Source of the DNA: Sandaracinaceae bacterium
Lineage (GTDB): Bacteria > Myxococcota_A > Polyangia > Polyangiales > JADJQN01
Length of the DNA stretch: 64,000 nt
Assembly: GCA_016712745.1 (NCBI GenBank)
Contig: JADJQN010000001.1
Location: 1,798,001 to 1,862,000 of the forward strand
Reading direction: 5' to 3'
Shown here one piece after another: positions 41,554 to 50,945 of this stretch. Within the stretch, counting starts at the first letter, position 1. Each line of letters begins with the position of its first letter. Under the pieces are notes generated by a model, which was not told the origin of the DNA, searched no databases, and was given only the letters and a program-made list of their open reading frames with translations. A program made the translations under genes and the position numbers.

Positions 41554-44347
41554 ACGTCATCTCGAAGCCGCTCAGCAAGGGCGCCGAGAGATGCATCGAG
41601 TCTGCGTTGAGCACGGCTCGCACGCGCAAATACGGAAGCTGCGACGCCTCCATCGCAGCGGTTAGCAGGCTGCTCACATTGATCGGCGAGGTCGAAGGTG
41701 GGGTGACAACCGAGACCGCAGTCGCGGTGTCTAGGTCAGCAATCGATTCGGCCGTATAGAACTCAAACGTGATGTTCGTGCCGGCTGGCTGTGCACCGGG
41801 ACTCCAACTGAAGCTCTGCCAGTTCGGACGCTCCGTGCCATGACAAATGGTCGTGCTGTCGTAGTCGCGCTGGTAGTAACCGGTTGGGGCGAAAACGTTT
41901 CCGCTCGGCGGGACTACAATGCGCACGGGCGTGCTCGAGAGACTGCTCGTGCCGTTTGCGACGACTTCGATCGTGAAGTTGAACTCCTGCGCGGCAAGAA
42001 TCATTGGCATCACGATGTTGTTCTGGAAGGTGATCTGGAACTGCGCGTTCGTGCCAGGCAAGCACTGGATGAATTTCGCAGGCGACGCGACCGTGCCCGT
42101 ACAGCGCATCGCCGTCTCAGCGCTCGGGACCGGTACAATGTTCGCGACGAAAAGGCGCTCATCCACAGCCGGCGTCGCGGGATCATCGTGCACGACGACG
42201 GTGATGTCCTGGCGCAAATAGCCAGCAAGCTGCTGAATCGAATCGACGACCGATGTCGCGAACGTCCCGCTCGTGCCGCCGTTAGCGGCAATCTGCGTGT
42301 AAACAGGCTGAAGCGTCATTGGATCGACCGAATCTGTATCGACGCCGAGTTGACGCCATTGCACGCCGCCCGAATTCGCCGACCAGACCACGCACTGCGT
42401 CGTCGATCGATTCGTGCAATGGCGATAGAGGTCGCTTGGCGAAAGAGTGATCGGCGGGGCGTGTGCCATCACATTGAGGCCAGTGTTGTACGACGTGCAC
42501 GGCGAGGCGGCGCCGGGCGGGCACGCCGTGTACATCGCAGGGCTACACGTGAGCGGATGCGCCACCGCAGGAACCTGCGGCATGCAAAGCGTCCCATAAC
42601 TTGTACCTGCCGTGCACACAGCGCCGGGCGTTGCCGGCGTGCACGTGTTCGGGGGCTTGTAGCACGTGCATTCCGTGAAGCTGCAGCTGATGCAACCGTT
42701 GCCGCTCGACGGATTGCAGCCGCAATTCGGGCCGCAGGTGTTGCAAGAGCGCGTCACCGGCGCGCACGCCGTTGGACCCGTGCGCGGTGGTGCGGGCACG
42801 CCGGTTCCGCATAGGTAGGGCACCGTCGCAGGGCATGTGCACGACGTCGTTGCGGTGGCGCAGCCTTCGCAATACGAAGGCTCGCGCCAGCCTTTGTCAG
42901 TCGATTGGTTGCAGCCGTACTCGGAGCACGCATCGTTGCCGGACCAAATCGTTACAAGCTTCGCGCCGATACCAATGAGTGCGTCGCGGGCCTGCGTGTA
43001 CGTACGCGTGGCTATGCTTGCGTTGTAGTTCGAGGACGACACCGACGGAAGCACAGGGCCGTTGTGCATGGGTGAATCGGTGAAGACCAAGAGGATCGGA
43101 GTGGACCCGGGACGGAAGCATGGATAGCCGATGCCGCCGGGCACCGAACACGCCGTGCTATGCGCCGGGAAATCTGTAATCGGCACGACTCCGTGGGTGA
43201 CGGCCGCGCCTGTCGCGATCGAATAAAGCGCAGGCGGAATCGCCTCCGGACCATCAGCACCCGATCCGGGATTGGTGGTGAGTGTGGCGACCGCCGCTTG
43301 TGTTGCGGCGGTGCTCGCCGTGACGTCCTGGACGTGAACGAAGGGCGCGTCTTGCGGATTTAGCGGATCGCCCGGCGGCAGACCGTACGGGCTCACGGGG
43401 AAATCCTGGAACCAACCCAGGCCAAACCACGCATCGGGAATTGCTGCGCGTATCTGCTGAATGATGCCGCCCGCCACTGGGCAACCAACATCACCCGCAG
43501 CGCAACCAATCGTCGTCACCAGGTTTGCGCGCTCTTGATTCATCGAGCCTGTGTTGTCGAATAAAACGTAAATGTCGACGGTGTTGACCGTGACTTGAAT
43601 GTTGAGCGGGTCGTAAACGGGCATGCCCATATAGGGTAGCAAGTGGAAAATCTGTGGCGGCGTCGCATCGTGATAGCCGTCGAGCAATGGATCCGTCGGG
43701 TATGCATCCCACATATCGGGAACGCCATCGCCGTCCATATCTTCAAGCGTCATGCCCATCATGGACGGAAGTGTGATGCCGCCGTCGATCGGATCGTACA
43801 CAACACCCGAGGAGTTTGTGGTGGTGAGGCCGGTCGCGTCTGGGTAGTCTGTCGACAAGCCGCAGAGAGGATCGCAGGGGCTGCATGCGTTGGGGCCCGT
43901 GCTCACGAGTGGCAGAAGGTGATTACCCTCGAGTGTGAACTCACTGTCAGACGAACAATGCGTCCAACGACCGCCGACGCAAAAACGCGTGCCTCGCGAA
44001 CAGAGAGTGTCGCCACTGTCGAGCAGCGACGGCGCTCCATAGCAATCAACCGCTTCCGTGGACGCAACATCGCACGCGCCCTCAGTGCCGACATTGCTGC
44101 CGCCGCATTCCAAATGGGTGCGCGCGTCCGTGTCATCGCAGTCGGGGCCAGCCGGGCAGCGAAGGCCGAAGGTGTCGCCGTCGACATCCACGCAGCCCGC
44201 TTCGAACACGATGGAACCGGCATCGCCGCCTGAGTCTGTACCGGCATCCGCAGAGGTATTTGCCTCAGGACCAAAGCAGCCAGCGAGCAGCGCCATGCAA
44301 CATGCGCCTGCCGACACCGCCCAGCCTTGCATCCACCTACGCGTCAT
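41531..44347 (-). CDS. Large VWA-domain lipoprotein, Cys-rich
   Basis: 938 aa from ATG 44347 (AGGAA upstream). Lipobox LLAGC (near residue 24), an Asp/Gly linker and a calcium-type motif region (DVDGDTFGLRC, CDDTDARTH). A von Willebrand A domain follows: the MIDAS start VDIYVLFDNTGSMNQE, later GSGADGPEAIPPALY and ILLVFTDSPMHNG. A Cys-dense middle (TSCTCPATVPYLCG, CGPNCGCNPSSGNGCISC) and a C-terminal beta region complete it. VWA proteins mediate metal-dependent adhesion. Probably displayed on the surface. Confidence 0.85.
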   Translation of the reverse strand: MTRRWMQGWAVSAGACCMALLAGCFGPEANTSADAGTDSGGDAGSIVFEAGCVDVDGDTFGLRCPAGPDCDDTDARTHLECGGSNVGTEGACDVASTEAVDCYGAPSLLDSGDTLCSRGTRFCVGGRWTHCSSDSEFTLEGNHLLPLVSTGPNACSPCDPLCGLSTDYPDATGLTTTNSSGVVYDPIDGGITLPSMMGMTLEDMDGDGVPDMWDAYPTDPLLDGYHDATPPQIFHLLPYMGMPVYDPLNIQVTVNTVDIYVLFDNTGSMNQERANLVTTIGCAAGDVGCPVAGGIIQQIRAAIPDAWFGLGWFQDFPVSPYGLPPGDPLNPQDAPFVHVQDVTASTAATQAAVATLTTNPGSGADGPEAIPPALYSIATGAAVTHGVVPITDFPAHSTACSVPGGIGYPCFRPGSTPILLVFTDSPMHNGPVLPSVSSSNYNASIATRTYTQARDALIGIGAKLVTIWSGNDACSEYGCNQSTDKGWREPSYCEGCATATTSCTCPATVPYLCGTGVPAPPRTGPTACAPVTRSCNTCGPNCGCNPSSGNGCISCSFTECTCYKPPNTCTPATPGAVCTAGTSYGTLCMPQVPAVAHPLTCSPAMYTACPPGAASPCTSYNTGLNVMAHAPPITLSPSDLYRHCTNRSTTQCVVWSANSGGVQWRQLGVDTDSVDPMTLQPVYTQIAANGGTSGTFATSVVDSIQQLAGYLRQDITVVVHDDPATPAVDERLFVANIVPVPSAETAMRCTGTVASPAKFIQCLPGTNAQFQITFQNNIVMPMILAAQEFNFTIEVVANGTSSLSSTPVRIVVPPSGNVFAPTGYYQRDYDSTTICHGTERPNWQSFSWSPGAQPAGTNITFEFYTAESIADLDTATAVSVVTPPSTSPINVSSLLTAAMEASQLPYLRVRAVLNADSMHLSAPLLSGFEMTFTCSPGE

Positions 44348-44538
44348 TCCCGCACGTTCCTTCTGACGAATGAAGAGCTTGGCTTCCCTCGCGCCCGTCA
44401 CCCACGCTGCAAGGGACGTTCCGGAAGCTCCCGAGTGAAAGTCCCCGTGATCTTGAGCGTCTAGGTTCGTTTTGGGCAAAAAAGCAGGCACTTTCTAGCG
44501 GCACTACGCATTGTTTGCAGGCGATCTTGCGCATTCGC

Positions 44539-45927
44539 CTACATGCCCCCATCTGGTTCGCACCAGCCGCCGTCGGTCGGTTCGCCCGCGACGCTGCAAC
44601 CCACCAATGCGAAATGGGCGTCGTTTCCGCTAGCGCCAGTTTGCGTCCACGCGACCCCCAACGTGGTTCGGTCTTCGCTAATGCCGATGCCGATGGTAGC
44701 CGGCCCGTTCATATCCGTGTCGGCGATAGTCACGGCCGCTTCTTTCGGAAGCTCGTCTATCTCGAGCTCAAGAAACCGAAGTGTGTGTTGCCCTGATGGC
44801 CCGCCAACATAGACAAGGCCCAGGTGAAACGCGCCAAAGAGCGAGAGTGCAGGCGAGCCGCCTTGCTCAGTGCCGCGCGTGACGACGCGTTCGACTGCAA
44901 GCGTTCCCTCGTCCGTTACGCGCTGCACGTGGATGTCGGATCGCAAGCTGGCCGTCACTTCGGTCCACGCGATGACGGTGTTGCCTGTCACGCGTATCGC
45001 AGAAATCTCATCGATGATCGTGTGATCACCCGCGAGCTCTATCGAGGCGGTAGCCACAGTTCCGTCGGCGTTGATCGGTCGAACGTAAACTGATTGAGCG
45101 CGGCCGCTGGTTGCAGAACGGTCGAGCACGTAGACGAGCGCCGAGTCGTCACCACCGCGCGCCAAGGTGAAGCCACGGATCGGCGCATCCGTCGGAATCA
45201 CCGTCGCGCTCTCGTCCACGACTCCGGCTTCGTCGACGTGGATGTAACGAAGGTGCGTATCCACATAAACCGGCGTGCCGTCTTCAAAGATCTGCAACTC
45301 GGCTTCTGTCCACGCGAGGGCAAAGCCTCCGCCTGACAACGCCGCCACTTGCGAGCGCAAGCTCGGAAACTCGCGATCCGAAACGATGCGCTCATCGCCC
45401 AGCGCACTGCCGTCGACGGCCATTGAACGAATGGTCGTGGTGCGCGTCGTGCCCGTTGCGAAGCTGTCGTAGCTGGCGAGGCCTGCAAACGGTGACGACG
45501 CAGCGCGCGGTACGTAGATTGTGCCGAAGCCCGGCTCAGAGATTGCGTGCTCGGCTCCCGAGAGTGCCCCGTCGCTCGTCGCAAACGCTTGACGCACCAC
45601 CACGTCGCCCTCCTCACGAGCCGCCACGAAGAGCGCATCGATCGTGTTCGTGCCCGCGACGACGTCCGCAAAGCGGGTCTTTGGCAAGGCAAAGTGCGCG
45701 AGGTCATGCACCGCGCCCACGCGGCCGCAATAGGTCATCCCGCCGTCCGAAGGCACTCCCAAGTCGCCCAGGCCGGCGTCGTCGCGCTGCATGTCGGGCG
45801 GCTCGCCCAAATCAATCGGCATGCCGCCATCGGCGCGTAAACCGGGGGGCACGCCGTCGCCGCATGCGGCGATAGCACTCGCGAGAGCGAGAGTTCCGAG
45901 CATCCATGCAGGCCCCACTCTACTCAT
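44539..45927 (-). CDS. Lipoprotein of unknown function, propeller-like
   Basis: 462 aa from ATG 45927 (AGGGAG upstream). Lipobox AIAAC, then an Asp/Gly/Met-rich linker. The body has regularly spaced beta segments: NTIDALFVAAREEGDVVV, GGGFALAWTEAELQIFEDG, IRGFTLARGGDDSALVYVLD, NTVIAWTEV, GAFHLGLVYVGG, RTTLGVAWTQTG, which look like propeller blades. No catalytic motif recognised. It diverges from the outer-membrane protein gene at 46006. Confidence 0.7.
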   Translation of the reverse strand: MSRVGPAWMLGTLALASAIAACGDGVPPGLRADGGMPIDLGEPPDMQRDDAGLGDLGVPSDGGMTYCGRVGAVHDLAHFALPKTRFADVVAGTNTIDALFVAAREEGDVVVRQAFATSDGALSGAEHAISEPGFGTIYVPRAASSPFAGLASYDSFATGTTRTTTIRSMAVDGSALGDERIVSDREFPSLRSQVAALSGGGFALAWTEAELQIFEDGTPVYVDTHLRYIHVDEAGVVDESATVIPTDAPIRGFTLARGGDDSALVYVLDRSATSGRAQSVYVRPINADGTVATASIELAGDHTIIDEISAIRVTGNTVIAWTEVTASLRSDIHVQRVTDEGTLAVERVVTRGTEQGGSPALSLFGAFHLGLVYVGGPSGQHTLRFLELEIDELPKEAAVTIADTDMNGPATIGIGISEDRTTLGVAWTQTGASGNDAHFALVGCSVAGEPTDGGWCEPDGGM

Positions 45928-45966
45928 CGGCGCTCCCTCTTTCGTCAATCTACTACGTTCAATATG

Positions 45967-45996
45967 TTGAGGCCGCAATATTCTCCGAAGTATCCT
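45967..45996 (+). promoter_or_regulatory. Candidate promoter of the outer-membrane protein gene
   Basis: TTGAGG (45967-45972), 18-bp spacer, TATCCT (45991-45996). The -10 ends 9 nt before the ATG at 46006, so the message would have little or no leader. Confidence 0.4.
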
Positions 45997-46005
45997 GGGG
46001 CGCGA

Positions 46006-47550
46006 ATGTACAAGCGACTGGGGTGGCTCTCGTGTGTGGCGATGTCGTGGCTCGTTCCAGGCTCCGTCATGGGCCAGAGCATTTGGCATGCGTCGCGTGG
46101 TCCGTCAGTGAATTTGGCGGCGGCGGATGACGATTTCGACAACGGCGAGACTTACGATGTCGACATGGGTGCCGAGATCGGATTTGCGAGCCTCGATCAC
46201 ATTACCTATCTCGCCCCCACCGTAGCAGCCGACATACGCCTCAATCTCTTTCAAATGGCGTTTCGAGCTCCGCTGCGCTTTCACATGACCAACTGGACCC
46301 TGCGCGAGCAAGACTGGGACGAAGCTTCTGACTTCTTCCGTCTTGGCCAATGCGTCCGCATCGATTGGAGCAACGAAGGTAGCTTTCAACGCGAGCGCGG
46401 TCAGTGTCGCCCATGGCGCGTCGTTAAAGACGATTACTACGTCTCGACACGCCTTGCGCCTGTCCAGGATTTTACTCTAGGGCACGGGACGATCCTGAAT
46501 GGCTTTTCGAACACCCTCGATCCCAACCATTTTCAAAGCGCTCTGGTCACAGACTTTCAGCTCCATGAATTCGTGTCCGGCCATTTCATTGTGGACAACG
46601 TGACCAACCCAAACCTCATCGGCGGCACCCTCTCCCTGCAACCATTCGCGTACGAGCAGGAGGCAACGGAGCAGCTTTACGAGGAGAGCAATCGCATTCA
46701 CGTGCAACTCACCGCGGCGAGTGACGTCGGCGCTCCACAGCGAGTGCTCACCGCGCTCGGTCGACCGCTCACGGACGGGCACGACAACCTGCTCTATTCT
46801 CAGAATCCGGTCACGGTCGTGGGTGCCGATCTGCAGTGGCGCTACATCCTCGGCGACCAGATCAACTTTGAGCTACACGCCGACACGAATTACATCCTAA
46901 ATCATGGTGCCGGAACGCACGCGCAAGCGCTCTTCATCTACAAGCACCCCGACGGGCTTTGGTCATGGCGCGGAGTGGGCGAGTTCCGCTACGTCGCGCG
47001 CAACTACATTCCCAACTACTTCGACAGCTACTATTTCATTCAGCGTCAGCAGTTCAACCTCACTGCTCAGTCGTCCGCTGCGTCGGAAGGCGTCGGCGAC
47101 ACGATTGTAACGAAGCAGCAATACTTGGACTCGCTTCCCAGGGGAGAATGGGATGCGGGCTACTACATGGCGCTCGAGAGCGAAGTCTATGCGGGCGAAG
47201 GCGCGGAGCGTCGAGTCGTTGCAAATGGTCGCGTTTACATCGCAGACAACGTAGGGCGCGGCAACGACGGGCAGTTTCTGGTCTCTCTCGGCTTGCATCG
47301 CATCGGCGGTAACTTCGACGTCACCGCTCTCTATTCGCGTCAGAACTGGAACCTGTTGCGTGACATCTTTCAGCTCAACAACACTCTCGTGAAAGTTCTT
47401 GTGCGCTGGGACTTCTCGGACTCATTCTATTTGCTCATGAACTACGGCCGCATCTGGCAGCTCTTTGTCGACTCGGGCGGCTCGACCGTAGGGTACCAAT
47501 CGAACAATGAGCTCACGTTCTCGCTCGGCTACAGCGGAGACGTAAACTGA
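46006..47550 (+). CDS. Outer-membrane beta-barrel protein
   Basis: 514 aa from ATG 46006; an in-frame ATG at 45964 would disturb the signal peptide. Signal sequence (WLSCVAMSWLVPGSVMGQS), then a barrel-like sequence of alternating aromatic strands: DVDMGAEIGFASLDHITY, WRYILGDQINFELHADTNY, WSWRGVGEFRYVARNY, FLVSLGLHRIGGNFDVTALY, ending in the last strand NNELTFSLGYSGDVN. Large predicted barrel of porin type; substrate not evident. One base overlap with the next lipoprotein gene suggests a complex. Confidence 0.75.
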   Translation: MYKRLGWLSCVAMSWLVPGSVMGQSIWHASRGPSVNLAAADDDFDNGETYDVDMGAEIGFASLDHITYLAPTVAADIRLNLFQMAFRAPLRFHMTNWTLREQDWDEASDFFRLGQCVRIDWSNEGSFQRERGQCRPWRVVKDDYYVSTRLAPVQDFTLGHGTILNGFSNTLDPNHFQSALVTDFQLHEFVSGHFIVDNVTNPNLIGGTLSLQPFAYEQEATEQLYEESNRIHVQLTAASDVGAPQRVLTALGRPLTDGHDNLLYSQNPVTVVGADLQWRYILGDQINFELHADTNYILNHGAGTHAQALFIYKHPDGLWSWRGVGEFRYVARNYIPNYFDSYYFIQRQQFNLTAQSSAASEGVGDTIVTKQQYLDSLPRGEWDAGYYMALESEVYAGEGAERRVVANGRVYIADNVGRGNDGQFLVSLGLHRIGGNFDVTALYSRQNWNLLRDIFQLNNTLVKVLVRWDFSDSFYLLMNYGRIWQLFVDSGGSTVGYQSNNELTFSLGYSGDVN

Positions 47551-47954
47551 TGCGCGCCCTCCTCACGATGGGCGCGTGCGTACTTTTTGCCATGGCGAGC
47601 AGCGCTTGCAAGGACGACGCCGCGACCGAGTGTGCAGCGCCAGTCACTGCGACCGCGAGTTGCATGCAGGTGTGCGAACATCTTTTCGCACTGCATTGCC
47701 AGGTGGGTACGGACACCGTGGACTGTGCCGCCCAGTGCGAAGACGCTACCCAAAACGTGCCGGCGTCCGCGCGCGTTTTGGCCTGCTATTTGGTCGCGAC
47801 TGACTGCGACGCTGTAGATTCTTGTAGTGAAACGTGCGGGCCCGGCGGCGCAACGGTGCCGTTCTATAACGACGGCGGCATTTCAAATGTTGATGCCAAT
47901 GAATCCGCAGACGATGGTAGCGTCGAAGGCGGGGACGCGGACGCGAGCCTCTAG
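47550..47954 (+). CDS. Small Cys-rich lipoprotein
   Basis: 134 aa. Lipobox ASSAC (Cys20), then a compact Cys-rich segment (CAAPVTATASCMQVCEHL, LHCQVGTDTVDCAAQCED, LVATDCDAVDSCSETCG) with about a dozen Cys, likely disulfide-bonded, and an acidic Asp/Gly tail. The ATG overlaps the barrel gene stop by one base. Possibly a periplasmic partner of the barrel. No family recognised. Confidence 0.7.
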   Translation: MRALLTMGACVLFAMASSACKDDAATECAAPVTATASCMQVCEHLFALHCQVGTDTVDCAAQCEDATQNVPASARVLACYLVATDCDAVDSCSETCGPGGATVPFYNDGGISNVDANESADDGSVEGGDADASL

Positions 47955-48021
47955 ATTTTGCAATGCGTCGCCAAGAGACGGCTTGCGCGTGGTTGGGGAC
48001 TAGGAACTAGGAGAATCCAGA

Positions 48022-48399
48022 ATGATGAAGACATTGAGTGCGGTGTTGATGATGAGTGCAGTGGCGTTGTCGGGTTGCGTCGTTCGCTCGGGTCCCGCAA
48101 ACGCTACGCCGGTCAGCGGCCCCGTGCAGACATCGGGTGGTTCGGGAAGTTCGGCCATCGTTGTCGCGAATCAAAGCAGCAATACGATTTGCTACATTCA
48201 CATCTCCCCAAGCAGCGACTCGAACTGGGGTCCAGACCGTCTTGGTGCAACGGAGACGGTCGGTCCAGGCGCATCGCGTGGCTGGTCGGTCGATCCGGGA
48301 AACTGGGATATCCAGCTTCAGGATTGCCAGCACAATGAGCTGCTCGAGCAGCGCGACGTGACGGTTGCCGGCGCGGGCATCCAGCTCACCTACCAATAG
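48022..48399 (+). CDS. Lipoprotein with small beta domain
   Basis: 125 aa, AGGAG upstream of ATG 48022. Lipobox ALSGC (Cys19) and a Ser/Gly linker. The domain (SAIVVANQSSNTICYIHIS, SRGWSVDPGNWDIQLQDC, RDVTVAGAGIQLTYQ) has the look of a short beta-sandwich found in other bacterial lipoproteins; two Cys may pair. Function unknown. It is followed by a strong terminator. Confidence 0.75.
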   Translation: MMKTLSAVLMMSAVALSGCVVRSGPANATPVSGPVQTSGGSGSSAIVVANQSSNTICYIHISPSSDSNWGPDRLGATETVGPGASRGWSVDPGNWDIQLQDCQHNELLEQRDVTVAGAGIQLTYQ

Positions 48400-48420
48400 A
48401 CTGAACTTTCTACAGTCGTG

Positions 48421-48453
48421 AAGAGAGCGCTGATTCGTCGGCGCTCTTTTTCT
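48421..48453 (+). terminator. Rho-independent terminator after the small lipoprotein gene
   Basis: AGAGCGC (48424-48430) pairs with GCGCTCT (48441-48447) and extends through flanking A/T pairs; TTTTCTTT follows. Placed 22 bp after the stop at 48399. Confidence 0.75.
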
Positions 48454-48468
48454 TTAAGCTACGGCTGC

Positions 48469-48924
48469 TCAGAGCGTGCTCGGGCGCGCCGGCTGCCACA
48501 AGAGCGCGAGGGCTATCACGAATAGCAAAATCGCAACGACGCGCTGCCAATCGATTGGGCGCGGCGTCGTCCCAAACCATCCAAACTGATCGATGGCGAG
48601 CGCTGCGGCGAGTTGGCCGGCGAGCCCGGCTACCATCATGGTGCTCACTCCGATGCGCGGCACAGAGAGGATCACACTCACAATGAAGATGATGCCGAAT
48701 GCGCCGCCGCTCCATTGCCACCACGGCGCGTGCAAGACCCCCCGGAGCGAGCCGTTGCCGGCCACGAAGACCATCACGAGTGAGAGAAGCGCGCCGCCGG
48801 CAAATGAGATGAATGATGCTTGAAAGGATCCGCTCGCTTTGGCGAGAGCGCTGTTGATCGGCGATTGAAAGGCAACGCACACTCCCGCAAAGACCATGAG
48901 GAATACAAAACTCAAATTTGCCAT
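48469..48924 (-). CDS. YdcZ-like (DUF606) DMT-family membrane transporter
   Basis: 151 aa, five predicted helices (FVFLMVFAGVCVAFQSPIN, ISFAGGALLSLVMVFVAG, FGIIFIVSVILSV, MMVAGLAGQLAAALAIDQFG, VVAILLFVIALALLW). The AFQSPINSALA start and GQLAAALAIDQFGWFG core fit DUF606. ATG 48924 is chosen because it aligns with family starts; an ATG at 48942 adds six residues. Members are half-size proteins thought to dimerise as exporters; substrate unknown. Same strand as the lysyl oxidase gene, 78 bp downstream of it. Confidence 0.85.
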   Translation of the reverse strand: MANLSFVFLMVFAGVCVAFQSPINSALAKASGSFQASFISFAGGALLSLVMVFVAGNGSLRGVLHAPWWQWSGGAFGIIFIVSVILSVPRIGVSTMMVAGLAGQLAAALAIDQFGWFGTTPRPIDWQRVVAILLFVIALALLWQPARPSTL

Positions 48925-49002
48925 GCGGAAGCTGCCTTTCATCGTCGTGGCGACTATCGCCCACCGCCGCGCGAAGCGGTAGAAAGGCGCATATCGGCGA
49001 CG

Positions 49003-50247
49003 CTACGGCGTGCTGTTGCTCGCGACGATGCAGCTGTACGAGTCCGCGGAGCGGTAGGGCGCAGTCATCACCGTGTACGTTCCCGATTCGGGGCACGTAA
49101 ACGAAGTCGAAGGGCATTGCCGTCCGCAGGTGTCGTCGTCCCAACGAAGCGCCTCGCGCGCCCCGCACGCAGCAGAGCCAGCGCAGACGCGCATGATTGG
49201 ATCGCCCGAGCAGGTGCCGAGATCGCAGCGCGCGCCACAACCGACTTGCAGTGTCGTGCCTGCAACGCAGGCCCCGTTACTCGCGACAACCCAGCCGCAC
49301 TCGCGTCCGAGGCCTTCGCGCGATTCGCTGCACGGCTCAAGCGGAGTTATCGCTTCGTCCACGGGAATCACAACCGGAACGTCGGCGACGTTGTTGTCAA
49401 AGTTACTCTCGGCGATGATGCGCTCGTAGTTGATGCTGACCCGGAGCGAGTATTCGCCGGGAGCAACGTCGGTGACGTCTACCCACTGGCAATCGAGATT
49501 CGCGGTATATACATCGCTCCAGCCCGCTTGAATGCCTTGATCGTCGCATGTGTAGCGCTGGCTGCGCGAAACCGCCGGATCATCCACGTAGCGCTCGCTG
49601 TCCAAAAGACAGAAGGCCTGCTTGTGGCCGTGGCCCACTTCGACGCCTTCACCGTTGTTCAATTGGTAGTCCGCGTAACCAACGAAGTGATAGTGACGAT
49701 GACACGTCGAGTACTCGAAATGCGGATCGTCGAGACTTGGCATTCCAATACGCATATCGGCGTTGCCGATGTTGGGCGTTTGCGTAGCGAAGCGCATCAA
49801 GCGGCGCCAGCCTGGAGCGGCGACGCAACCTTCGACGATCGAGCAGTCCCCTGGCTCGATGTACTCCCATTGAACAGAGAGAGTACTCATCACAGTCTCC
49901 GGCACGACGGAGAGGTCGGGCATGGGGCAGACGCCGCCATCTTCGAGTGATTCGCAGTGGCCTAGCAGACCCTCCACACAGCAAGTCTCAAACGCCGCGC
50001 ATGCGCCATGACACGGATCCTCCGCCGCATCGACCTCGCTCAAGTCGCGTCCAAAATCCACAAGCGCCATGTCGAAACCCAAGTCCATCGGCGCTGCACG
50101 GTCGGCGACGTTCATATCGGTGATCGGGGGTCCAAGATCTGGTGGCCCCCCGTCCACACCGACCATGGGCTCGTCATTGGAGCAGGCGGCCGCGAAGAGC
50201 GTCACCATCAACGAGAGCGCCGCCCGAGAAAAAAAGCTACGCGTCAT
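49003..50247 (-). CDS. Lysyl-oxidase-family copper enzyme, lipoprotein
   Basis: 414 aa. Lipobox FAAAC (Cys22) and an acidic linker to about residue 78, then a Cys-containing segment and a lysyl-oxidase catalytic domain: the copper-binding motif CHRHYH at 182-187, the LTQ cofactor Lys209 (GHGHKQAFC) and Tyr247 (SDVYTANLDCQW), followed by VDVTDVAPGEYSLRVSINY and ESNFDNNV. These match the eukaryotic LOX core, where Lys and Tyr form lysine tyrosylquinone. A further Cys-rich domain closes the protein. Probably surface-located, oxidising lysines or amines. It overlaps the transporter gene stop by ATGA. Confidence 0.9.
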   Translation of the reverse strand: MTRSFFSRAALSLMVTLFAAACSNDEPMVGVDGGPPDLGPPITDMNVADRAAPMDLGFDMALVDFGRDLSEVDAAEDPCHGACAAFETCCVEGLLGHCESLEDGGVCPMPDLSVVPETVMSTLSVQWEYIEPGDCSIVEGCVAAPGWRRLMRFATQTPNIGNADMRIGMPSLDDPHFEYSTCHRHYHFVGYADYQLNNGEGVEVGHGHKQAFCLLDSERYVDDPAVSRSQRYTCDDQGIQAGWSDVYTANLDCQWVDVTDVAPGEYSLRVSINYERIIAESNFDNNVADVPVVIPVDEAITPLEPCSESREGLGRECGWVVASNGACVAGTTLQVGCGARCDLGTCSGDPIMRVCAGSAACGAREALRWDDDTCGRQCPSTSFTCPESGTYTVMTAPYRSADSYSCIVASNSTP

Positions 50248-50915
50248 TCTGTAACTCCCTCGTCAACCGAAGCCGGTTCGATACCGAGACGGTCCGTAAT
50301 GATGTCATGCGCAAGGTAACAAAGCGGGGTTAGCACGGCCGCGACGGAAACCTTGTAGAGATAGCTCCAAAGAGTGATCACCAAAATCTTCCCAACCGGC
50401 ACGGTCCCCAGGAGCGAGCCGAAGGTAACGAACACCGTATCTACCACTTGCGAGAGAACCGTCGAGCCAAGGGCCCTGAGCCACAAGTGGCGGCTATTGG
50501 TGATCTTCTTGGCGAAGTGGAACGAATAGATGTCGACGAACTGGCTGATGAGGTAAGCCAAGAGCGAGGCGCCGAAGAGGCGCGCCGAGAGGCCAAAGAC
50601 CGCATCGATCGCCTGCTGGGGCACGGGCGAAATATCGGAAACCGGCAGGGCACGAGCCAACATGATGATGGCGAACGCAAAGACAATCATCGCCATGCCA
50701 ACAGCAGTCAGAAAGCGCGCACCTTTGCGTCCGTAGTATTCATTCACGATGTCCGTCAGCAAAAACGCGATCGGAAAGGGAATCACGCCGACAGAAATGC
50801 TCAGCCCACCGATTTGAAAGTACTTACCGGCAACGATGTCGGCCGTAAGCAACGACGTCACGAAAATGCACGTGAGGACGATGTATAGTTTCTGGCGCGC
50901 GTTGATTTCGAACAC
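50244..50915 (-). CDS. yhhQ: Queuosine precursor transporter (YhhQ/VUT family)
   Basis: 223 aa, six predicted helices (LYIVLTCIFVTSLLTADIVAG, ISVGVIPFPIAFLLTDIVNE, AMIVFAFAIIMLA, SLLAYLISQFVDIYSFHFAK, SQVVDTVFVTFGSLLG, VAAVLTPLCYLAHDI). The DIVNEYYGRK and QFVDIYSF signatures are characteristic of the family that imports queuine or preQ bases for tRNA modification. Coupled to the lysyl oxidase gene by ATGA. Its start is only 30 bp from the divergent gene at 50946. Confidence 0.9.
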   Translation of the reverse strand: MFEINARQKLYIVLTCIFVTSLLTADIVAGKYFQIGGLSISVGVIPFPIAFLLTDIVNEYYGRKGARFLTAVGMAMIVFAFAIIMLARALPVSDISPVPQQAIDAVFGLSARLFGASLLAYLISQFVDIYSFHFAKKITNSRHLWLRALGSTVLSQVVDTVFVTFGSLLGTVPVGKILVITLWSYLYKVSVAAVLTPLCYLAHDIITDRLGIEPASVDEGVTE

Positions 50916-50945
50916 GGAAGGCGCAACCTTACCAGAATCAAGCCT

